NCBI RefSeq assembly: GCF_000471905.2
Contig: NW_006497600.1
Span: 1,505,887 to 1,569,886, forward strand
Direction of reading: 5' to 3'
DNA from: Amborella trichopoda
Lineage: Eukaryota > Streptophyta > Magnoliopsida > Amborellales > Amborellaceae
DNA: 64,000 bases
A program made the position numbers and the translations under genes. Under the pieces are notes generated by a model. The model made no database searches. It saw only the letters and a program-made list of their open reading frames with translations, and had not been told where the DNA came from. Positions within the stretch are counted from its first letter, which is position 1. Each line of letters starts with the position of its first letter. Positions 48,541-60,044 of the stretch are shown in pieces.

Positions 48541-51100
48541 ACCATCATTTTTTAAAAGCTCATAAAATATAAAAACTAAGGTTAAATTTTTAGCAAATTT
48601 TCAATATTTTGCAATTTTTCATAACTCAATACTTTGGCATAGTATTTTGGGATGTAATAATAAAGATATCTTAAGTTGCCACTAGAATTAGATAAATATA
48701 TTAGACTTATATGTTGATTTTTTTTTGTTTTTTGAGTTTTTTGTTTTTCATTTGTCTCTCCTTAGATTTACTAGTGGATTTACATGCAATGTAAGATTGC
48801 AATGAGATCTAAAAGAATAGTTGTAAATTTGAAAATTAGTACACTAAAGCATGAAATTTCTGGGGTAAATATTATTGTAATATATTAACTAAAAGCTCTT
48901 TAAAAAGGAGCAAAAGAAAACACCTTTAAAAAATCATACAAATATAATAAAAATCATAAAGAATTGAGTAGTTAGTTTTCTAAAATAGGGTTGTTCTAGA
49001 ATACATCACATTAATGGTAAACCTAGAATTTAGTGCTCTGACTTTTTTTATTATAAAATACCTTTGCATTGTAAAAAATATATTTTTTATCATAAAGATT
49101 TCATGTACTTTAAAAATGTTATTTTGGTATTTTTAAAATCCATTCAAAACTCAATTTTAAATTCAAAAATATTTAAATTCAAAACTCAATTTTATTTCAC
49201 TGTTTTAGTGAAGATTGGACTATAAAGGTAAGTTAAAATTACAAAATAAAAAGACATTCTCAAAATTTTCACGTACTAAATTCTAAATTCACCATAGTAC
49301 GATGACCCTTTAGGAGCCGTTTGGATACCTGGAAATATATTGTCTGTGAAATATACTACTAGCGTAATACATTAATGCAGAATACATTACCTGCAAATGG
49401 ATTGTTACTGTTTGGGTAGTATTTAGATGCAACCTGAAAAATAAATTGCTACTGTTTGACTATGTCTCAAATAAATATGGGAAATGCACTACCAACATTT
49501 TACTAGCACTTGCCTATAAACTATCATTTATTTCTTTTTTGTCACAAAATTCTACTGAAATGCAGAATTAAAGTCATCATCACACCATTCCAAAAATATT
49601 TTATAATAATAACATCAGCACGATTCTAAAAAGATTTTTTAACAATAACTTGTACCATTTTAAAGTCATCATCATACCATTTCTTATTTATTTTGCATGC
49701 CTTTGGCACTTATATGGAATCACATGTCTTCTAACATGATTAGACGTTGGTTTCAATATGATAAGTAATAAGAATAATATGATTGGAATAACAAATTTTT
49801 ATTGTGATAAGCTTATTTTTATTTGTTTTTTTTAGAATTCTTTCAAATGTCTCTATATAATTTCAAATAAACAATAAATTTATGATACCAGTTTCAAAAT
49901 CTTTAGGTACAAGTTAAAAAATGGGAAAAAGTTTGATAAATAAACTAGAAGGTTTAGTAATTGTAGTAAAAACTTTAGAGGCATTGGAGGAGACGAAAAA
50001 GAAGTAGGGCTTATCCACCCAAAATAACTTGTTAAAGAGAGAGAGGGAGTTGCAAACCAGCTATTATTTCTCAAGAAGATAGAAAGTTGGGCGTAGCAGT
50101 GAAGAGAGAAGCATGGCTTTTGTAAATTCTTCAGACCAATTTGAAAAAGAAAAAAAAGGTGGATTGGGAGTTTGGTGATTTTTTGAGAAATCTCTTGTGA
50201 TCTCAAATAATCTCTTTTTATTTACTTATTATTAAAGTGTACCAAAACAGTGAAAATATCATATTTTTTTGTAATTTATTGTCATATAATAGATTTCTAA
50301 ATCTCTTAAAGTGTTACTGTATAAATTAATTATGTTTATAACTTTCTCTTCCTAATAAGTTTTCTATGTAACTGGTCTTCTGTTCGCATTTCAACCTCTA
50401 TCCAGCGTCTCTGTATACCATGAAAATAGGGATATCTTCTCTCTTTAAATACCTTTCACGATATTGAATTTTCTTAAATACTAGATCATTGGAAAGAGAC
50501 ATAAATCGAAATTTGTCCAAAGATATCCATAAAAATCTTAGAAACCAATAAATAGGGAAGATAAAAAGATAAATCTGTTTAGGAACACTGCCTCAACTTT
50601 AGGACTCCTTACCCATATCTCCTCACTCATTCTAAGGTCCTATTAATCTTATGACATGTGTCTACCAATTAACTATAACTTAATAATATAAGATAAAACA
50701 AAATTATATATATAGTATAGGTATTAAAAATAAATCCTTAATTTCTTTTGTTATTTGATGTTTTAGTTATGAAAAATTTACAAAAAGATTAGAAAACTTA
50801 TGCGATATTCTTACATGATTATGGAAATGTCCTACTCCCTTATTTTTTTTATTTTTCAAGTTTTTTTTTCAAAAATTTTATTTGATGGTAGGGCTGTCAT
50901 GTTGCATGGGGGTCACTTGAGGGAACACCTAAGGGACGGTCTAATGTTTGAAACATCAAACTACTCTACAATAGGGTTGTTCAATGTACCAAACATTAAA
51001 TAACCTCATTTTTAGGCATTTATCTGTGTGTTTTGAGTCAGTTTGATGTTCGAACCTTACTCTTTAGTTTCCATTTATAATGCAGTTTGAAACATTGAAT
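48541..51100. other. AT-rich DNA within the GLR remnant; nothing recognised
   Basis: No exon of the GLR gene or other gene is visible. Near 49315 a ggagccgtttggata word, common at the ends of plant non-autonomous elements, suggests another transposon copy whose other end I could not find. Confidence 0.5.
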
Positions 51101-51144
51101 CGCATTCTAAACACAAACTTCGAGTCTAATGTAAGAATGTCGGA

Positions 51145-51256
51145 TGGACTCAAAACAAGGACAATGAAAATAGTGTCAAACCAACCCAAAACAGGGCAAT
51201 GAAATAGAGTCAAATCGACCCCAAAACAGGGGCAATGAAATAGTGTTGGACTGACC
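51145..51256. repeat. 35-36-bp tandem repeat, three copies
   Basis: The word caatgaaaatagtgt/caatgaaatag recurs at 51162, 51197 and 51233, with caaaacaRgg before each. On the minus strand it gives a repeated FHCP-type string that is not credible as protein. Confidence 0.85.
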
Positions 51257-51605
51257 CAAACACTAACTTTTGGGTAATCCCATGGTTCAAACACCAAATC
51301 TATAGGCAATTGACCTTTACATTTTCATACAGCCCTACAGTTCGAAGAAAAAAAATCGACCCAATGTTGTCAACATCGGATCAAAAAAAAAAACTAGAAA
51401 AATAAATAAATAAATAAAAAAATGAGAGAATAGGACCTCATAAATTTCAAAAAAAAAAGATCATATAATGTAGCACCACATAAGTTTTTCAATTTTTTCA
51501 CAAATTTTATTTTTATTTTCTATCCCTAGTTACATTTATGTGTGCAATGTACATCAATCCAAGAAAGAGGCTCCTGGATATAAGAAGAGAGAGGGTTGGG
51601 AGTAC

Positions 51606-52745
51606 CTTAAGGTATACTTGGTATACCAAATCGTTGTAGGGGCCTGCCTTCAAAGGGGATAAATTCATAGGGCAAGGCGTGGGGAAGGCGCAATAATACC
51701 CCATCAAAAACATCTATGCAAAACCCAGTGACCTCAGTCTCATTTCTGGTGCCATTAAACTTCACTTCCACTAGCTGCTTGAACCCCTTCCTCACTGGCA
51801 CCCCAATCCTCAGCTTCTTCTCCCCATCACTTGGTAGCACCCACCCCTTTGGAGAAACAGTAGATGCTCCACCTGCAAATATCACCTGCTTTAAGGCATC
51901 CATTGACACACTGTTCTTAATTCTCAGTCCATCTTTCTCTTTTCTCCAAAACCCGATCTCTGAGCTCCAGAAACCCATCTCTCTATAACCTTTTCTGACC
52001 ACATTAACGGTCTGAACAACCCCTGGTCCCTCAAGTTCTCGGCTTCAGAACCTTAGCTCCCCACTCAACCCTCTTAATTCACTGGATAAAATCTCTTCCA
52101 ACAGTTGCTGTCCCTTTTGGGAAACTGTAAGATTCCAAATGGTGCCTGTTTCATTGTGAGGAGGCGACGTAAAGCTGTCGCCTCTTCAAGCTGCTGTGCT
52201 CTTCTGCATCGACTGAGCTAGAAGCTTTGCAGCGTCGTAAGCTCTAAGTCCATGGATGCTTGGTCTTCCTCTCCCTTCCTCAGGATACTCACTCAAGAAT
52301 TGCCTTCTAAACCTTGAAGAGAAATAGCTGGTTTCACTGGTTTCAGAGAAGAATGAAGTCCTGACTCCGATCACCCCTTGCATCGAAGAAATGGCGGAGG
52401 AATTCATGGAGTCGAGGAGCGAAGAGAGAGAATCGGTGATAATCCACACATATTCCTTCTCCATCATCCCCATCCTCTCGGCTTCTTCAAAGACAAGATC
52501 GCCCAAAGCCAAAGACTCGGTGTTGACCACGAAGACTCGCCCTCAGTCTCTGAAGCTCTTCGCGTACAGCAGTTTTCAGGTCAGATAATGAGGCCTGTAC
52601 GGCAACGATGACTGTTCGATCTCAGATCCAACGGCTGTGACTGCTTGTGTTAGTAAGGGGAAGATGTCCTTAGGCCAAGTCAGAATCATAGATGATGTTG
52701 ACTCGCTTCCAACCGCATGACTCGAAACGGAGGCTCATACCTGCA
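51606..52745 (-). pseudogene. GLR block 1: end of amino-terminal domain and start of ligand-binding S1
   Basis: Minus-strand reading gives RVNIIYDSD near the upstream end, then VFVVNTESLALGDLVFEEAERMG, EYVWIITDSLSSLL, MQGVIGVRTSF, IHGLRAYDAAKLLAQSM. After a frame change it gives LLEEILSSELRGLSGEL, a TGA, then VVQTVNVVRKGYREMGFW, GWVLPSDGEKKLRIGVPV and FCIDVFDGVLLRLP. A last shift gives AGPYNDLVYQVYLK before donor AAG|GTACTC at 51605. The signal peptide and first half of the amino-terminal domain are absent; the decayed copia fragment begins about 100 bp upstream. Confidence 0.88.
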
Positions 52746-53474
52746 TTTTTAACTGTTATAGAGGGAACATTTTTGCATGTTAAATATTGATTATATTCTT
52801 AAAGAAATTGCAGCCTCTTTGTCACCTAAAATTTGAAGTAGCTTTTAGATAACATCAACCTTCAAATCCTTAATAAGGGGTTTATCAAGATGATATAATT
52901 AAAGGTTATACGACAAGCAATATATTCTGCTTTTTTTGGGCAACGGACACCATGTTCTTCACTAAACTTAGACTGAAAACCTTCCCTAAAGACGAAAATA
53001 GTTCTTCATATTATTAGGATCTCTTGCAAAATCTACATTATAAAACCCTTGAAGTTCCAAACTATTAGCTTGATAACAGGATTTATAATATTTGGTTCTT
53101 TAGATGCGCTTAAGTATTCTTTTGAATGCTTGCTAGGAACCCTTGCCATGGCCGCTTCGAAATGTACTGACAAGTCCAAAGTACAAAATAAGGTATCTAT
53201 GATGAACCCAATGGTTTGTTTTTATGGAATATGTCATTTTAGCGTGATCATTAACTTGACTTTCTTTCTTTAATAGATTCATGCCTTTACAAATAGAAAT
53301 TTTCATAGGTTTACAGTTTTCCAAAACCTTTTAAGGATATTCTTAAGAAAAATTTCTTGTGATAAATAGAAAAGTCTAGAATTTTTATCCTTTGTAATCT
53401 TTATTCCTAAAACACGTATTGTTTCTCCCGCATGCTTCACTTCAAAATGTGAATCAAGCCAAGAAATAGTTTTT

Positions 53475-54605
53475 GGGAAAATTCATGTACCATGATATGG
53501 ACGGTCACGGGTGCACAAGAACCCTTTCTACCTATTTAGATTGAACTAGGCTATATACAAGGGCTATATATACAAGGGCCATTTTCTATGAACAAATACT
53601 TTTTATCTGAAAATTGGGCACATACTTGTTTTTATTGAACATATCAAATAAAAAAAATACAAATTTCTGAACGACAAAAAAACTGGCTATATTTTGGTAT
53701 TTTTTTGCTCATTTTTTATTTTTATTTTGATTGGATATGCCATATGTTTATTTATTTATGCACTATGTTTGTCTTTATAAAATTTGTAAAGAATTTAAAA
53801 CTAAAAATAAAATAACTTTATGGCCCTTGGATTGGGCTAGGTCCAATCTGAATCCTTTAAGTGTCCACATACCATCCCTTAGTTCTACCAACGGAAATTC
53901 TGTATAGCCCATTGGACTATACTTTTTAGGCATAGTCCCTGAATAATTTTTGAATAATATGACTGACCCAATTACGTTTTGTTTTTCCAGCTACACCCCC
54001 AATGAAGAAGCTGCTTTATTTTCGATGAAAATACATCGATATAAACCCACAATTCATTCTCTAAGAATTTGAATTAAAACTTTTAGAGAGAAAAACCTCA
54101 GATTTCTAGAGAAAGAACTATCTCAAATTTCAGGTTTTAGAGAGAGAAACCATCTCAAGGTTTTTAAGGAGAGAAATTTTGGAGGGAAACCATCTCAAGG
54201 TTTTTAGAGAAAGAAACTATAACAGATTTCAAGTTTTTAGAGAAATAAACTATTTAAAATTTTTAGATATAAGAACCATCTTAACTTTTAAGTTTTCGGT
54301 CAGAGAAACTCTCTAAAAGTTTGAAAGCCTTGAGAGAGAAAATGAAGGGATGGAAAAGTTAATATATAGGGGTATTTTTGGCGGGTTTGGGCAAAAACAA
54401 AAAGTAATTAGGTTAATTGTGTGCTTTAAAGAGTATTTTTGTTAGGTTGGATGTGTGTTTTAAAAAGTATTTTCGGTGGATTTTTTGTGCGGGTGCGTGT
54501 GCGTGTGCGTGTGCATGTGCATGTGCCTGTGCATGTTCTTGTGGAGGGGTGGGGGAAGCAGAGTATGCATAAAAAGTTTGACTTAGAGGGTATGCATAAT
54601 TTTCC
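53475..54605. mobile_element. Insertion with short terminal inverted repeat inside copia fragment 3
   Basis: The copia RT reading is interrupted exactly here. The left end GGGAAAATTCATG and the right end (complement) GGAAAATTATG form a short imperfect inverted repeat, flanked by TTTTT on both sides (53470-53474 and 54606-54610). The start resembles the MULE at 18521. The interior has degenerate ttttagagagaaa units (54060-54330) and a GTGCGT/GTGCAT hexamer run (54484-54537). No transposase is present. Confidence 0.55.
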
Positions 54606-55074
54606 TTTTTATCTTATATCTCTATAGCATTACTACCAAATAGCATGTCGTCTACACATAGAGATAAAATTAAAAATTTGCTTATACTTTTCTAAACATA
54701 AACACAATGGTCCTATCCATTGGCTACATAACCAATAGGGCAATTGCAGTATGAAAAGTTATGTGCCATTGTCTGGATGATTTTTTAGACTATACAATAA
54801 CTATTTCAATTTATATACTTTGTTTTTCTTGGCCTTTGACTTATATTGTTGTTTCGTATATATATTTTTAATTCTCCATTTAAGGGAGTTGTTTTAACAT
54901 GCATTTGGAGCAATTCCAAGTCTGCTACTAAAGCTAATATCATCCTTATGGATGCGAATTTGTCTAGAGGAGAGTCAACCCGTTCGCCAATAGTTCCATC
55001 AACCTTGAATTTGTTGCTAATGACTCATTTGCATCATATGACATTTCTATTTTGCTAGTAAAATCAATGGAGTA

Positions 55075-55493
55075 GGATGAACACTAAACCCGAGATCATA
55101 GATGGTGTGCTTTGAGGCTATGATCGCAGAGCTTAGATTTAATTATGAACAACCCAATAAAAAGAGAGAAGGGAAGCTTTCTAGAGGCTCTGTAATTTTG
55201 CCATGTTGTGCAATCTCCTCTTTCTGACTTCCTATAGTTATAGGAAGAAGATGGGCCGCCATTCTTTTTTCTCCAACGGATCTCTGATAAACTAATTCCT
55301 TTATCTCAAAGATACTCATCTATATGAACGTTGGAAAAAGCTTTAGAGAATAAGTAATTATTTATATATTAAAGAATTTTTAGCAATAGATAAGCTTTAA
55401 TAAACATGAGATTCTTCCCATAAAAAACAATAAAATCCACAAAAATAATCAAGGCTATGTGAGGCCTCATGGCCATATGTGCTAACATATACC
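55075..55493 (-). repeat. Possible LTR fragment within copia fragment 3
   Basis: This stretch interrupts the pol reading and resembles the LTR of copia element 1 in layout: tgaacactaaacccgagatc at one end and ggccatatgtgctaaca at the other, with an aacgttgg word between. I found no matching target duplication, so it may be a solo LTR of a related family or a rearranged end. Confidence 0.35.
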
Positions 55494-55984
55494 TATGTAG
55501 ATGTACAAGTTCTCATGCTTGGTTTCTTTCAATTGAGTTGATTTCATCGTCTATACCATTAATCGATGCAAATGATTCAAGTGATTTGATTGCTTCGCTA
55601 TTAGTAAACAAGTCATTTATTTCATCTTTGTCTAAAATATGTGATATTCATGGAAAGGAGGAGCTCTATACTCTGGTTTGTGGTTTCTATCTAGCATAAG
55701 GGGTTCAACAGGGCCAAACACATTGAAGTTAGCATGTGTTCCTTGGAGTTACCTTGAGTTTTATTAGCTCTTCTTCAATAGGTGAATCATTTCATGTTTA
55801 ATTCTCTGATCATCCAAGTCCTCTAGAAAAATGAGTCAAAGAACATATATCCTTTAGAATTATTAGAATACTCTTAGATGAATATTTACAATGAAGTTTG
55901 TCTGTTTGTTGGTATGAGTTGAGAGCATACGTGAGTGATTCCCAAATTTTAATATATTTAAATCTAATTTATTCTTGTCCATAG

Positions 55985-56022
55985 CCGACCCCAAATAGTT
56001 GGATAAGACTCATATGATGATG
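55985..56022 (+). mobile_element. 38-bp RTE-type LINE 3' end with 18-bp target duplication
   Basis: The insert ccgaccccaaatagttggat...catatgatgatg is the last 38 bases of an RTE 3' end, including the ATG/GAT tail. It is flanked by identical 18-bp repeats atttattcttgtccatag at 55967-55984 and 56023-56040. It interrupts the decayed copia pol, so it is younger than that fragment. Confidence 0.8.
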
Positions 56023-56460
56023 ATTTATTCTTGTCCATAGTTTATAAGGAGCCAATTCTATACCTTAGTCGTTATTTTGTTGATGATGAATATATAGTTG
56101 TATAAATGGCTTCTCCTCAGAAATTCAGAGTTTGGAATGACTAGTATAACTATGTCCATTAAAGTCCGTCTCTCATCTACGCCATTTTGTTGTGGTTTAT
56201 ATGATAAGATAGTTTTGTGCATTACACCTTGCTCTTGACAAAACTGGTTAAATAGTTATGAAGTGCGTTCTCCTCCTCTCTGTTTGCCAAAATTGCATTC
56301 AGATTTCTATGTATAACTTATACTTTGAAACCTCAAATTTATAGAACAAGAGACACAAAATTGCGAGACATGGTTTATAAAAAAAGCTGATTTATCTATG
56401 GATTTAGGGCCTAGCTTCGGGGTTATAGATAAGCAAGCCATTGATTTACATTCTCCCACA

Positions 56461-57130
56461 TTTTGGCCTTTCAATAGGAGATGGGCCTAGATCTATTAAG
56501 ACTGAAATTTAGTCTCATGGGCCTAAATCTACTGAGACTTATGTTTTTCCTTTGATCAATTGATCTCAGTTCCGTTATGGTTGGGAATATGATGCCCAAG
56601 TTTTGGAGAGTTTTTTTTTTTTTTTGTGACAAAGTTACATAAAAATGGATCTTGTGACGTGGCGCTATAAAAATCTAGTAAATACTGTCTTAACCCAAGC
56701 CCAATTTCTGGAGTCAAGTAACTTTCCCCTTGGGATGAACTCTCTGAAGATAGTTACACTTCATTTTTATTAGAATCTTCTGAAATTCTTAGCCCTCCCT
56801 GAAGTGCTCAATGTCGCTGGAGTGCGATGTTCTTCCCTGGTTGATGTCACACATTTAAGGGACTACTAGCCAAATGACATTGTTGATCACTTTCTCTATA
56901 TTTTAGTAGATGTCTTAGAAATCGGCGAGGGGCTTGAAACTTGTAGGTGCATAATTATCCAGTTCTAAAGGCTTTTTTTATGTCAGTTAATTTTAATTAA
57001 TTTTATGTTTTCTATTTTCTTTATTTTTATGTTTTCTACATAAACTCTCCCCTAGCCGGCTTCGATCAAATTCAATTGGTGACCTGTTCGGTAGGCTGGT
57101 CTAGATTTTAAACAAGTGTCAAAGGTCAAG
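56461..57130. other. Non-coding DNA; nothing recognised
   Basis: No gene or clear transposon end is seen between copia fragment 3 and the next family A copy. Confidence 0.45.
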
Positions 57131-57485
57131 GGTGCAGTTTATATAGAGCCCATGCTCTAAACAATCAAATTAGAGGCTACCTTCAAATAGTGTCGAGAAA
57201 TGTGGTTTCAATAGTGGAAATCTTTGTGATAGCCATAAAATATATTTCCATCTTTATTTATAAAGTTTAAAGCTTTAAAAATAGTGTAGATCGACAAATC
57301 TATGAAAACTTGAAGATTGACGATCTAAAAATGTGTTACAAAATACACTATTTCTGAAACTTGAAATCTATTTTGTTCTCCTGTCCATGCATATTGATGT
57401 CGAGATGATCAATTTGAGGATATTCGTTGAGGTAGGCTCAAATTTGATTGTTTAGAACCTCAACTCTATATAAACTTTTTCCCTG
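57131..57485. repeat. Dispersed repeat family A copy
   Basis: It aligns with 48175-48540 over about 300 bp in the same orientation and includes the near-palindromic tagagcccatgctcta word and ttgatgtcgagatgatcaat. It is non-coding. Confidence 0.75.
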
Positions 57486-59030
57486 GTTAATGATCCGATA
57501 TTAAAAACTAGGACATAGTTTGGGTGATTGAGCCGATTTTACCTTTTCTTGTGAGTCTTATTGTGCATCAATCGCTTGTCTCTAAGATGGATGTTAAGAA
57601 AATGGTTTCTCCACTAAAAGCCAAACTGGATGGTGGCACATAACTAAACAAATAGTTTTTGTTTATGAGAAAAAAATTTAAGATTCATAATCATCATCAT
57701 AGTTGAGATTAGTAAACCTAATATTTTAGATCTAAAGTCTATTTTTAAGATGGATTTTCAGAGGGGACTCATGAGAATAGGTGCAGGAAGTGCTTAAATA
57801 ATCGATGATTCGATTCGGATTAGGTATCGACGAGCCCGTTTTGGATCCGGCCATAAAATGGGATTCGACCGTCTTTTATTGAGATTTGGTAAACATGACG
57901 TCATGGATCACGTGAATCGTCGAGTATGAATCACGTGGGTAGACCAAACTCTATAGATTTGATTTGTTTTTTTCAGTTAAAAAATCCTCCCACACCACCT
58001 TTGTAGATTTGACCTTTTTGTTTTTTTACACCAACTCTCTAGCCATGTCAAAGCCCGTTTATATTGACTTTGCCTTCTAAAAATCTTCGATGCGGGACTA
58101 TTCATTGTCCCTAAAAAACAAAAGGAGGTTTAAAATAATGGGCTTGTCTGGTAGCGTACACATAACTTTGATGTGGGAATTTATTTCAAGTTTCTTTATC
58201 AATTATCCCATATTGCAAATATGAAGTTTTTTATTTATTTTTTTAATTTTATTAAAATATGATTGCAAATTTATGTCACTAAATCTATATTTCTATCATT
58301 ACTAATTATTATATATTAGATTTATTTATTTGTGAGGGTCTTGCCCTTGTTTTTTGAATCATATTTATTATAATATTGTAATTAATAATTATACTAATTA
58401 CAATGATAATCAAATCTTATATTTTATATCAAATTTATTTACATTATAAATTGTACAATGCATTATTTTTTTGTTATAGTTGTAAATTAGATTTTTAAAT
58501 TAGATGATATTATAAGACAAATTTCAAATTTATTCGTATTTATATAGTAAAATGATGATAAAATAATCTAATACAAACCAATAACTCTAATTTCAATATA
58601 TAAAGGTTTCAATAAATGTTTGATGATAATCTTCATATAGAGAAAGAATATCTCAATATTCGTATATTAATGCAAAAAAATAGATGTTATTAATGTAGTA
58701 CTCTCATTTTTTATTGGATTCCTAAAAAACAACATTTATAATGATTTTTAATATATTTTTGAATTTTTCTTCAAGGCCGAATTTGATCGATTTGACCAAT
58801 TCCCGATCCGAAACACTGATTCATCGATTCAAATGAGTTTTTGGGGTACCCAAGGCACTTATCCATTTTTTAAATAGAAGATTATTAATCATGTGGTCCG
58901 GTAGGAATAAAGTGTCCATTTGCTCCCTCAAGAAAAGCCCAAGGGATCTATTCTACCCTACAATTAATCTAAAAAGAACTCGAATGTACATGTTGCACTG
59001 GCTTGAAATGAATCATTCTCTTAGGTTGTA
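57486..59030. repeat. AT-rich DNA with a possible inverted-repeat element at about 57787-58865
   Basis: One end reads aagtgcttaa...atcgatgattcgattcgg and the other, complemented, aagtgccttggg...aatcgatgaatcag...ttcggatcgg. This suggests an imperfect inverted repeat with an indel. The interior is non-coding. No target duplication was found. Confidence 0.35.
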
Positions 59031-59260
59031 CCATTTGTAAAACCATCCGGTTTGAATTGTAACCGACCGGTTAGATCGAAACCGCCATGGTTCTGACTCC
59101 TGTTATGGCCATTTTAGGGGTACTAGTAGCCTAGGGTATACTCCCAAAACTTTTCTAGCCCAAAACCAGCTGGTTAAAGGTCGAACCGGCAATTTTTAAG
59201 TGAAACATGCCAATTTTATGCTAACCGGACCGGTTAGACGATATAACGGCTAATTTTTTT
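59031..59260. repeat. Repeat with accggttaga/ccggtt words
   Basis: Words gaccggttagatcg, ccagctggtt, gaaccggcaat and accggaccggttagac mark a dispersed repeat of a kind common in plants. Ends and class are not determinable by eye. Confidence 0.4.
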
Positions 59261-60044
59261 AAAAAATAATGGTAATGTACCCATTTACTACCGTTATTTG
59301 TAGTGGGCATCAATTTAATTTTTCACTTTTTTTTATCCTTTTTCGTGCCTTTTTTTTTTTTTGTCATTTTTCGTGATTTATTGCTGTAAATCACTATCTA
59401 TAATCTATAAAACAACAAATATGGATTGAAACATCGGAAAAAAAAAAAGAGTTTCTTGAATCGAAATGGTAGATTTTTTAGGTTTTTGAAAATTTCCGCC
59501 ATTCTTTCAATAATTTCTTCAATTCCTAAGGGTTTTTGAAGAAATTTGATGGTTTTGATAGATACTTGAATTATTCATCAAATTTATGTTTCAATTTATT
59601 TAGAAAACCAAATATTATGGGTTGATTTTGGCCCGAAATGCTGCTGCTCAAATAACCTGTATTCGATCAAAAAATACATATTTTTCATCTATTTATTGGT
59701 TGTTTTTTATTAAATTGAGTTATGGTTTTTTATGATCAATGCTAAAAATAGGTATGTCTATTTATGATTGATTAAATGTTTTTCTATGAATTTTTTCGTT
59801 GCATCATATCATGAAAATTTCATAAATCTGAAATTTCTGCTTTTTTTTTTAATTAAATTAAACATACCAAATATTTTTTGATGAGATTTGATGCATTTGA
59901 AAGATGATTGAAGCCTTTACAATGCATGTATGTTTATTTGTTCGATTATCCAAACATTGAGGGTCGTTTCTTGCTCGAAATGTTGCTTGATTTTTGGGGT
60001 TTTTGAAAAATCAATTTTTCTAAAACAACTTTTGTTTAATAAAA

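Larger units (their letters stand above)
41820..52745 (-). pseudogene. Glutamate-receptor-like (GLR) gene remnant, four-part colinear pseudogene
   Basis: Three separated minus-strand blocks match successive parts of a plant GLR in the correct order. Block 1 (51606-52745) is the late amino-terminal domain and early S1: MEKEYVWIITDSLSSLLDS, then MQGVIGVR, AYDAAKLLA, GKGYREMGFW-like, KKLRIGVPVRKGF, VTGFCIDVFD, YNDLVYQVYLK. Block 2 (43209-43518) is S1/TM1/pore: AGDVTILANRSQYVDFSHPF, GGVLWCLERN, DFRGSLLHQIGTAIWF, FSTLFFSQ. Block 3 (41820-42077) is the last exon with FPLGCPLTSNVSKAI and TM4 FWALFLISGGTSS. Splice-like ends exist, but TGA replaces Trp before TM1, TAG lies in block 3, block 1 has a stop and frameshifts, and no TM3/S2 exon is found. 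Intact GLRs are amino-acid-gated cation channels; this one is dead. Confidence 0.88.
52850..56460 (-). mobile_element. Heavily decayed copia pol fragment 3, itself interrupted
   Basis: RNase H and RT tail words lie at 52860-53474 (SWLDSHFEVKHAG, LGIKITKDKNSRLF, SQEIFLKN after frame changes). The catalytic VDDMLFGSN word is at about 54640-54655, and upstream RT at 54660-55060 (LGIAPNA and SLKWRIK words). The linker and integrase end (AYV-x-PTN and GVVERR-type words) lie at 55495-56300. All are on the minus strand and in element order. A 1.1-kb insertion (53475-54605) splits RT. No LTR ends were fixed. Confidence 0.72.

Noticed and set aside
49880-50206. 108-codon minus-strand open frame
   Set aside because: No motif, no splice context and no similarity recognised; surrounding DNA is AT-rich repeat.
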